Source: Chloroflexota bacterium (GTDB taxonomy: Bacteria; Chloroflexota; Anaerolineae; Anaerolineales; UBA4823). Taken from it: DNA of 8,067 nucleotides. A program made the position numbers and the translations under genes. Below, one piece after another: positions 1 through 4,731 of this stretch. Below the pieces are notes generated by a model. It searched no databases. It was given only the letters and a program-made list of their open reading frames with translations, and had not been told where the DNA came from. The first letter of the stretch is position 1, and each line of letters opens with the position of its first letter. Location: assembly GCA_030636125.1 (NCBI GenBank), contig DAOVXM010000098.1:1-8067 (forward strand), read 5' to 3'.

Positions 1-4
1 AAAA

Positions 5-12
5 ACCTCCTT
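5..12 (-). promoter_or_regulatory. Shine-Dalgarno sequence of a gene starting beyond the left edge
   Basis: Read on the minus strand, the left edge carries AAGGAGG followed by at least four T residues, an almost perfect Shine-Dalgarno sequence. A start codon would fall just outside the window. Together with the gene-free stretch to its right, this suggests that another minus-strand gene begins there. The start codon itself cannot be seen, so this is inference. Confidence 0.45.
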
Positions 13-141
13 TATTCCTGGTGTTGCGCGGCAAAAGCGACTCTATAGTTTGGAAATAATGGCACAATACTTTAAGCAGTTTGGCAGGGGACAGCAGAAA
101 CCACCGATGCATTTAGGCCCAACTGCACTAGTGTTCCGTTA

Positions 142-1002
142 TTATGGCTGCGAGAAAATTAGCCGCCAGGATCCCCAATAGCGTTTTCCTCCCCCGCTTT
201 CACATTCCGATGGGGTTAAACCCGTAATTGGCTCTCCGCCTTCCGCCAAACGCAGCGTATAGGTTGTGCCTGCCGTCATACTGAAATCGGCGTAATCCAG
301 GCCCAATTCGGGTATCAAACCGGTAAAAAAGTGATTCTCGCCACCCTCCCAATTGACCACAACTTCTACACCCGGTACAGGCTGGTCAGCCGCATCGCGA
401 GCCAAGACCTGGATCAACGCCTCATCCAGGTTCGGGTCGCAAACCAGGTCATGGCTCAGGAGGACGAACGGCGCGCCTGGCGTGAGGGTAGGTGTATGTG
501 TGGGTAAGGGTGCAAATGTGTCACCGGGGGTCTTCGTCAACTGAGATGTGGCGGTTGGACTGGGCGTGAGTGAAGGTGTTGCGGGTGTTCCGGAAGAGGC
601 AGGTGATTCCGTCTCATCTGATGGTGTTGCCTGGGAGGATTGAGAGTTTGGGTCAACGGTCGCGGAGCCTTGCCCAAGGGAAGCTGCCAGCAGACCCAAA
701 GCACGTGCCTCTTGGAGAAAACCACCCTCAGCCAGAGTGCGTTGAGCCTGTTCTGCCAAAGCTCGATAGGCATCCTCATCCTTTAGTAATTCCAGGCGCG
801 CCTTAGCCCTCACCATGTCGCTATTGGTCAAGTAAGCCAATGCAATCAAGGATCGATACTGGTTCTTGAAATTTGGCCGTAAGGAGGCGGGCGTCGTGTT
901 GGTATATTGGACGGGTTGTACCGTCCAGGCGTAAAGTAACCCAATAACTACTCCGATAACCAGGCCTGTGAGCAAATACCAGGGTCCACGATTTTTGATC
1001 AT
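142..1002 (-). CDS. Membrane-anchored protein with Thr/Pro-rich stalk and extracytoplasmic beta-type domain
   Basis: A 286-aa protein of unknown function. Residues about 8-28 form one hydrophobic transmembrane helix, followed by a conserved-looking segment (LYAWTVQPVQY, residues 23-33, then TTPASLRP) and a helical region to about residue 110. Residues about 112-176 are a Ser/Thr/Pro-rich low-complexity spacer. Residues about 177-286 form a compact domain rich in short beta-like segments (PVPGVEVVVNWEGG), with two cysteines (C188, C267) that could form a disulfide. The first 110 residues are clearly paralogous to the 118-aa protein encoded immediately upstream. The two genes overlap by 4 bp (ATGA, 999-1002), so translation is probably coupled; a GGAG lies 11 nt before the start. 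I expect a single-pass anchor with the C-terminal domain outside the membrane. The C-terminal domain resembles Ig-like or carboxypeptidase-regulatory folds only in general character. The existence of the gene is secure; its function is unknown. Confidence 0.85.
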   Translation of the reverse strand: MIKNRGPWYLLTGLVIGVVIGLLYAWTVQPVQYTNTTPASLRPNFKNQYRSLIALAYLTNSDMVRAKARLELLKDEDAYRALAEQAQRTLAEGGFLQEARALGLLAASLGQGSATVDPNSQSSQATPSDETESPASSGTPATPSLTPSPTATSQLTKTPGDTFAPLPTHTPTLTPGAPFVLLSHDLVCDPNLDEALIQVLARDAADQPVPGVEVVVNWEGGENHFFTGLIPELGLDYADFSMTAGTTYTLRLAEGGEPITGLTPSECESGGGKRYWGSWRLIFSQP

Positions 1003-1355
1003 GGTATGGGGGTCTCCAGAGCTGGATTCCAGGTTTGCAAATCGGCGTACAATGCCCGTATCAGCACAATGTCAGAGTCGGTGTAGCCTTGGCGTTCCGC
1101 AAAGAGCAGTGCCCTATGAGCAATTTCAGCGGGAGGATCGTTTCCAAGAAGCGCCAAGCGGCGGACCGCTGTGGCTATGTCATCTTCAGCGCTATAGATC
1201 TCGGCTACCATCAAGACATAATCGCTTTGATAGTCAATGCGTAGTGTGTCAGGTGTGGTATCGATATATTCTACAGGGTTGACAACCCACCCATAGAGCA
1301 AACCTGCCGTTACTCCAACCAAGATAGCGAAAATGAAATGGATCCAACGTGACAT
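999..1355 (-). CDS. Small membrane-anchored protein, paralogue of its downstream neighbour
   Basis: A 118-aa protein of unknown function. Residues about 5-25 form a single transmembrane helix, followed by GLLYGWVVNPVEY (residues 18-30), TTPDTLR, and about 75 residues of predicted alpha-helix with TPR-like spacing. It aligns almost end to end with residues 1-110 of the 286-aa protein encoded next to it; shared positions include GLLY-W-V-PV-Y, T-P--LR, a tyrosine six to seven residues on, and R-L-LL. It lacks the Thr/Pro stalk and outer domain of its neighbour. Its stop codon overlaps the neighbour's start in an ATGA, which indicates one transcript. No convincing Shine-Dalgarno sequence precedes the ATG, and a possible -10 box ends only 9 nt before it, so the mRNA may be leaderless. 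I associate this N-terminal pattern with Chloroflexota genomes; that association is from memory. Confidence 0.85.
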   Translation of the reverse strand: MSRWIHFIFAILVGVTAGLLYGWVVNPVEYIDTTPDTLRIDYQSDYVLMVAEIYSAEDDIATAVRRLALLGNDPPAEIAHRALLFAERQGYTDSDIVLIRALYADLQTWNPALETPIP

Positions 1356-1364
1356 GGTCTAATT

Positions 1365-1393
1365 ATTGTGCCACAGTCCGATAACCACGACAA
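1365..1393 (-). promoter_or_regulatory. Possible promoter of the 118-aa/286-aa pair
   Basis: On the minus strand, TTGTCG (1388-1393) and CACAAT (1365-1370) are separated by 17 nt, and each matches the sigma-70 consensus at 4 of 6 positions. The -10 box ends 9 nt before the ATG at 1355, so transcription would start at or next to the start codon. The aminotransferase gene ends 76 bp upstream with no terminator-like hairpin between, so readthrough from it is equally possible. Confidence 0.3.
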
Positions 1394-1431
1394 GGGGAGT
1401 GTAGCTGCGAAACGAGTGATATAAGCTTTTG

Positions 1432-2553
1432 CTATGACAGAAGCTGTCGCAGGGCGGCTAATAACAGCGTCACATACTCGCGGCGGCTACTGTAACCCAT
1501 CAAGCCGATACGCCAGATCTGGCCTGCGAGCGGCCCAAACCCCCCGGCAATCTCTATATTGTATTCATCCAGCAGGCGGCGACGGATAGCCGCGTCATCG
1601 ATAGAGGGGGATAACTTAGGCGTGGTCAGGGTGGGCAGACGGTAGGTGAGCGGGATCATCGGGGCCAAGTCCATAGCTTCCAGCCCTTCCCACAATAATT
1701 CGGCGTTCACACGATGACGGGCAAAACGCTCTTCCAAGCCCTCCTCGGCTACGAGGCGTAAGGCTTCCCGCAAGGCATAATTCATGCTGATGGGGGCCGT
1801 ATGATGATAGGTGCGCTCATCTCCCCAGTATTTGTCAAGCAAGGAAAGATCCAGATACCAGTTGGCTACAGGGGTTTCACGATTGGCAAGCACTGCGCGA
1901 GCGCGCGGAGATATAGTAAGCGGCGCTAATCCTGGAGGCGCGGAGAGACATTTCTGAGAACCGCTGTAGGCTATGTCCACCTCCCAGGCATCGATCTCTA
2001 CTGGTAGACCACCGAGCGAGGTGACAGTGTCCAAAACTACGAGCGCGCCGTAGCGGTGGGCAGCAGCAGTAATATCAGCGATGCCCGGTTGCCAAGCACC
2101 GGTCGATGTCTCGGCGTGCACCAGGGCTAGCAGTTTATAGTTGTTACCCTTCAGGGCCGTCTCGATCTCAGCCGGATCAAAGACTTCACCCCATGGGCGA
2201 TCTAAGCGGTCAACTTGAGCACCGTACCGACCGGCCATGTCGTACAGTCTTTCTCCGAAGTACCCATTGATGGCCACCAGCACACGCTCTCCAGGCTCAA
2301 TAAAGTTGCACAAGGCGGCTTCCATGCCCGCGCTGCCAGTTCCCGAGACAGGAATAGTGAACTCGTTTTCGGTCTGAAAGACGTAGCGCAGCAATTGCTG
2401 AACTTCATTCATTAAGATTAGGAACTGTGGGTCAAGATGCCCTATCAAGGGAGTAGACATGGCGCGCAGCACTCGCGGTGAAGCGGTACTCGGCCCAGGT
2501 CCAAGTAAAATTCTTTGAGTTGGATCTAAGTCTTGGAATGTTGTAGCGTTCAT
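1432..2553 (-). CDS. Class V PLP aminotransferase (alanine/serine-glyoxylate type)
   Basis: A 373-aa cytoplasmic enzyme of the alanine-glyoxylate / serine-pyruvate aminotransferase family (fold type I, class V), which moves an amino group between a small amino acid and a 2-oxo acid, often glyoxylate or pyruvate. Visible landmarks are LGPGPS near the N-terminus (residues 17-22), the phosphate-side loop SGTGSAGMEA (70-79), the cofactor aspartate D175 in LVVLDTVTSLGG, the Schiff-base lysine K201 in SGSQKCLSAPPG, HHTAP (250-254), and R348 in WRIGLMG, the position that binds the substrate carboxylate in this family. Length and motif spacing are normal, with nothing missing. An AGAGGAGA Shine-Dalgarno sequence (2563-2570) precedes the ATG by about 11 nt, supporting this start. 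Exact substrates (alanine, serine or another) cannot be read from the sequence, and no pathway partner is adjacent, so no gene symbol is given. Confidence 0.93.
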   Translation of the reverse strand: MNATTFQDLDPTQRILLGPGPSTASPRVLRAMSTPLIGHLDPQFLILMNEVQQLLRYVFQTENEFTIPVSGTGSAGMEAALCNFIEPGERVLVAINGYFGERLYDMAGRYGAQVDRLDRPWGEVFDPAEIETALKGNNYKLLALVHAETSTGAWQPGIADITAAAHRYGALVVLDTVTSLGGLPVEIDAWEVDIAYSGSQKCLSAPPGLAPLTISPRARAVLANRETPVANWYLDLSLLDKYWGDERTYHHTAPISMNYALREALRLVAEEGLEERFARHRVNAELLWEGLEAMDLAPMIPLTYRLPTLTTPKLSPSIDDAAIRRRLLDEYNIEIAGGFGPLAGQIWRIGLMGYSSRREYVTLLLAALRQLLS

Positions 2554-2723
2554 TTAATTTATTTCTCCTCTTTTGCTTTGGATTAAGTGGGTGATCAGAC
2601 AACCGACACGTAAATTAAGTTTCATTTGATAATCCGCTTAATGGTTGAATTGAATACGGCAAATAAACACAAAGGATAGTTTACAACGAAATGTGAAATT
2701 AACCAAGATTCAGGCGAAACCGC

Positions 2724-2752
2724 TTGCTTTGAGACCAGAAATCCTGTACAAT
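2724..2752 (+). promoter_or_regulatory. Sigma-70-type promoter of spoVS
   Basis: TTGCTT (2724-2729) and TACAAT (2747-2752) are separated by the ideal 17 nt. Transcription would begin near 2759, giving a leader of about 60 nt before the spoVS ATG. The leader contains a small GC-rich hairpin (GGCCG 2773-2777 pairing with CGGCC 2784-2788). Confidence 0.6.
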
Positions 2753-2804
2753 CTTAATATCTCGTCCCGAGCGGCCGCCAACCCGGCCAGCACGATTGAG
2801 TTTT

Positions 2805-2812
2805 GGGGAGGA
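2805..2812 (+). promoter_or_regulatory. Shine-Dalgarno sequence that fixes the spoVS start
   Basis: GGGGAGGA lies 7-8 nt before the ATG at 2820. An in-frame TTG at 2796 lies upstream of this site and would put the ribosome-binding site inside the coding region. Starting at 2820 gives MDIIKVSG, which matches the usual N-terminus and length of the family. Confidence 0.85.
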
Positions 2813-2819
2813 AGTCAGC

Positions 2820-3080
2820 ATGGATATCATCAAAGTTTCGGGTAGGTCGCGCACCTCCGCGGTCGCGGGTGCTATCGCGGGTGTTTTCCGTGAGAACCAG
2901 TATGTTGAGGTGCAGGCAATTGGTGCAAGTGCGGTTAATCAGGCTGTCAAAGCAATAGCACTTGCTACGAAGTTTTTGGCTGAGGATGGATATACTGTTG
3001 TGTGCGTACCCGAATTTGTGGATGTGGAAATTGAAGAAAAGACCCGCACGGCTATCAAATTCGTTGTTGAACCACGCTGA
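2820..3080 (+). CDS. spoVS: Stage V sporulation protein S family protein (SpoVS)
   Basis: An 86-aa protein matching SpoVS along its whole length: IIKVSGRS at the N-terminus, AVAGAIAGVFRE (residues 14-25), the strongly conserved VQAIGASAVNQAVKA (31-45), and the C-terminal TAIKFVVEPR. In Bacillus subtilis SpoVS affects septation and progress through sporulation. The family is also widespread in bacteria that do not sporulate and has a small Alba-like fold, suggesting a nucleic-acid-binding or regulatory role. No other sporulation gene is visible here, so a regulatory role unrelated to spores is more likely. It has its own promoter (2724-2752) and a strong Shine-Dalgarno sequence, and appears to be a single-gene unit. 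A terminator-like hairpin lies about 200 nt downstream. The family assignment is secure; the cellular role in this organism is not known. Confidence 0.95.
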   Translation: MDIIKVSGRSRTSAVAGAIAGVFRENQYVEVQAIGASAVNQAVKAIALATKFLAEDGYTVVCVPEFVDVEIEEKTRTAIKFVVEPR

Positions 3081-3156
3081 CAGTTAAGACACTCTTGTAT
3101 TATGCAAATGTCGGAAAGTAACTTGAATATAAAAACGCCAACCCGGCATTTGCTAA

Positions 3157-3213
3157 AAGTAATTTGCGGTTTTGACACCAGATTTATTTTAAAATTCATT
3201 CCGCAAATTACTT
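3157..3213. repeat. 13-bp perfect inverted repeat with 31-nt spacer
   Basis: AAGTAATTTGCGG (3157-3169) is followed 31 nt later by its exact reverse complement CCGCAAATTACTT (3201-3213). The AT-rich spacer contains TTGACA (3172-3177), a consensus -35 box, though the hexamer 17 nt on (TTCATT) is a poor -10. It could be an RNA hairpin in the spoVS 3' UTR, a protein-binding site around a promoter, or a remnant of a small mobile element. No T-run follows, so it is not an intrinsic terminator. Confidence 0.7.
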
Positions 3214-3281
3214 AACGAGGCAGGTTGTTCTCGTAGGATAGAAGTTATATCGATTGCAATAATTGGCCAAGTTTACTCAAA

Positions 3282-3320
3282 AAGGCGCGCCGTGTATTTG
3301 GCGCGTTTTGTTTATCTTTT
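3282..3320 (+). terminator. Rho-independent terminator-like hairpin downstream of spoVS
   Basis: CGCGCC (3286-3291) pairs with GGCGCG (3300-3305) around an 8-nt loop. G-U and A-T pairs extend the stem outward to 3282 and 3309, and the T-rich tract TTTTGTTTATCTTTT follows. This is a reasonable intrinsic terminator for transcripts arriving from spoVS, insulating the esterase gene. Confidence 0.6.
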
Positions 3321-3368
3321 ATAGGCAATAGACTTATCATTGCTCTTCTGATAAACTGGGCGGATATT

Positions 3369-3374
3369 GGAGAG
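3369..3374 (+). promoter_or_regulatory. Ribosome-binding site supporting a TTG start
   Basis: GGAGAG sits 8 nt before the TTG at 3383. Starting there gives a complete lipoprotein signal peptide (N-R, hydrophobic core, then LWAC), so this TTG is preferred over any internal start. Confidence 0.7.
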
Positions 3375-3382
3375 AGTAACGA

Positions 3383-4339
3383 TTGAACCGTATTGGGATT
3401 CTAAGTATTATTTGGTTTCTAAGCCTTGGATTATGGGCTTGCTCACAGAGTAATATAACGGCAGGAGATGCTAGCACTACACCAGAGCCGGAGAGTACTT
3501 CCACGTTGACGGCTACCGTTGATTCCACGTTTACTCCTACAATCCTAACTCCAACAACGACGATTTCTGTAACACCTACTCTCTCACCCTCGCCCACACC
3601 CACTCCAACGCCACTTGAATGCTGGTTGCAAGGTGGCAATCTTGAACAGGGCAGTTTGCGCAGCGTTCCGTTGCCCTTGCCCCTGGATTATATTGTCTAC
3701 TTGCCACCATGCTATGACCAGTTAACCGAGCGTCGCTATCCTGTGTTGTATCTGATCCATGGTCAAAATTATAATAACGACCAATGGGTTCGCCTGGGAG
3801 CTGTTGAGACTGCGGATGCACTGATAGCTAGCGGGGAAATACCCCCTTTCATCATGGTTTTCCCACGGGACCGATCATGGGCGCAGCCGACTGAGGACAG
3901 ATTTGGTGAGGTGGTGGTTTCCAGCTTAGTCCCGCATATCGATCAAAAATATCGCACCCTGCCAGAGCGCACCTATCGTGCGATCGGGGGCCTCTCACGT
4001 GGTGCGGGTTGGGCCGTGCACCTGGGTCTCACGGAGTGGGAATCGTTTGGAGCGATTGGCGCTAACAGCCTGCCTGTATTTTGGACCGACACCAGTCATG
4101 TGGCCGAGTGGCTGGATGCTATCCCACAGGAATCGTTACCGCGCATATATATGGATATTGGCGAAAAAGACCGCCCGACGATACTCCGGTCAGCAATCTG
4201 GTTCGAAAACCTGCTGACTGAAAAAAATATCCCCCACGAATGGCACCTCTTTTCCGGATACCACGAAGAAGCATATTGGGAATCACATGTCGAGCAATAC
4301 CTGCGCTGGTACGCAAAGGGCTGGGAGGGTGAGCCTTAG
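3383..4339 (+). CDS. Secreted lipoprotein esterase (alpha/beta hydrolase, esterase D-like)
   Basis: A 318-aa predicted lipoprotein. Residues 1-20 are a short signal peptide ending in the lipobox LWAC, so C20 would be lipidated and the protein held on the outer face of the membrane. Residues about 22-78 are a Ser/Thr/Pro-rich stalk (TPTPTP near 71-77). The rest is an alpha/beta hydrolase of the putative esterase (esterase D / enterochelin esterase-like) family: DYIVYLPPCYD (102-112), YPVLYLIHGQ (119-128), nucleophile S205 in GLSRG, probable acid D263 in DIGEKD, and probable base H294 in GYHEEAYW. These positions fit the family order Ser-Asp-His. C80 and C110 could form a disulfide. Translation starts at TTG with GGAGAG 8 nt upstream. 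A terminator-like hairpin precedes it, so it is probably transcribed alone. The likely reaction is hydrolysis of an ester of unknown nature, perhaps a carbohydrate or acyl ester; the substrate cannot be inferred. Confidence 0.88.
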   Translation: MNRIGILSIIWFLSLGLWACSQSNITAGDASTTPEPESTSTLTATVDSTFTPTILTPTTTISVTPTLSPSPTPTPTPLECWLQGGNLEQGSLRSVPLPLPLDYIVYLPPCYDQLTERRYPVLYLIHGQNYNNDQWVRLGAVETADALIASGEIPPFIMVFPRDRSWAQPTEDRFGEVVVSSLVPHIDQKYRTLPERTYRAIGGLSRGAGWAVHLGLTEWESFGAIGANSLPVFWTDTSHVAEWLDAIPQESLPRIYMDIGEKDRPTILRSAIWFENLLTEKNIPHEWHLFSGYHEEAYWESHVEQYLRWYAKGWEGEP

Positions 4340-4391
4340 AAAGTCGCTGATTAAGCCCTCTAAAGTGTGAACCTGAAGCGCTTAGCCTGCG

Positions 4392-4400
4392 TGATATAAT
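4392..4400 (+). promoter_or_regulatory. Extended -10 promoter of gatC, implying a leaderless mRNA
   Basis: TGATATAAT contains a perfect TATAAT (4395-4400) preceded by TGn, the extended -10 form. No good -35 box lies at the expected distance, which fits extended -10 promoters. The gatC ATG begins only 8 nt after the -10 box ends, and there is no Shine-Dalgarno sequence, so transcription would start at or within a base or two of the start codon. Confidence 0.65.
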
Positions 4401-4407
4401 TTCGTTC

Positions 4408-4695
4408 ATGACCTTGACGAGAGAGGAAGTTGAGCATATTGCCGAGTTGGCGCGCCTGACACTGACGGATGAAGAGATAGCTCGTTATAGTGAGCAACTT
4501 TCCGCCATCCTGGAGTATTTTGCCAGCTTACAAACCTTAGATACCACCGATATCCCCCCCACATCTAGCGTCTTAGCTGCGCGCAGCGTGCTGCGCCCTG
4601 ATGAGCCTCGACCTGGATTGAGCAAAGATGATCTGTTACGTAACGCCCCAGAAACGGAGGCGAACCAGTTCCGCGTACCGCCTGTGCTGGAGTAG
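4408..4695 (+). CDS. gatC: Asp-tRNA(Asn)/Glu-tRNA(Gln) amidotransferase subunit C
   Basis: A 95-aa protein with the full GatC pattern: LTREEVEHIAELARLTLTDEE (split here as residues 3-12 and 13-23), the helix SEQLSAILEYFASLQTLDT (28-46), the LRPDEPRPGLS segment (62-72), and C-terminal NQFRVPPVLE. GatC is the small subunit that wraps around GatA and stabilises its contact with GatB in the amidotransferase that converts Glu-tRNA(Gln) or Asp-tRNA(Asn) to the amidated forms. It is followed after 36 nt by gatA in the same direction, a typical operon arrangement. The start is supported by alignment with the family and by an extended -10 promoter only 7 nt upstream; there is no ribosome-binding site, so initiation is probably leaderless. 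Confidence 0.96.
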   Translation: MTLTREEVEHIAELARLTLTDEEIARYSEQLSAILEYFASLQTLDTTDIPPTSSVLAARSVLRPDEPRPGLSKDDLLRNAPETEANQFRVPPVLE

Positions 4696-4731
4696 TAGCG
4701 GTGTGGTCGGCACAGAGGCAAATAAATAAGC

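Larger units (their letters stand above)
3081..3382. other. 302-bp intergenic region, AT-rich, with inverted repeat and terminator
   Basis: This stretch holds no convincing gene. It contains a near-repeat of AAAGTAA(C/T)TTG at 3115-3125 and 3156-3166, a 12-bp motif also present upstream of spoVS (3136-3147), a 13-bp perfect inverted repeat (3157-3213), a terminator-like hairpin (3282-3320), and the ribosome-binding site of the esterase gene (3369-3374). The long untranslated stretch between spoVS and the terminator could be a 3' UTR or a small RNA. Confidence 0.6.

Noticed and set aside
2..181. Open plus-strand frame of about 59 codons entering from the left edge, which could be the tail of a gene.
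   Set aside because: It overlaps the 3' end of the well-supported 286-aa minus-strand gene by 40 nt, shows no recognisable motif, and conflicts with the strong minus-strand Shine-Dalgarno sequence at 5-12.
481..640. Repetitive GGTGT/GGGTG-rich stretch considered as a simple repeat or regulatory region.
   Set aside because: It is the antisense of the Ser/Thr/Pro-rich stalk codons of the 286-aa protein, which explains the pattern.
2796..2819. TTG start that would lengthen SpoVS by eight residues.
   Set aside because: The Shine-Dalgarno sequence at 2805-2812 lies inside this extension, and the ATG at 2820 gives the usual family N-terminus and length.
2939..3199. 86-codon minus-strand reading frame over the end of spoVS and the intergenic region.
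   Set aside because: It is mostly antisense to spoVS, has no ribosome-binding site, and has the composition of a shadow frame.
4340..4407. Possible terminator between the esterase gene and gatC (AAGCGCTT palindrome, TAAGC/GCTTA).
   Set aside because: The pairings are only about 4-5 bp and no T-run follows; only the gatC extended -10 promoter is convincing there.
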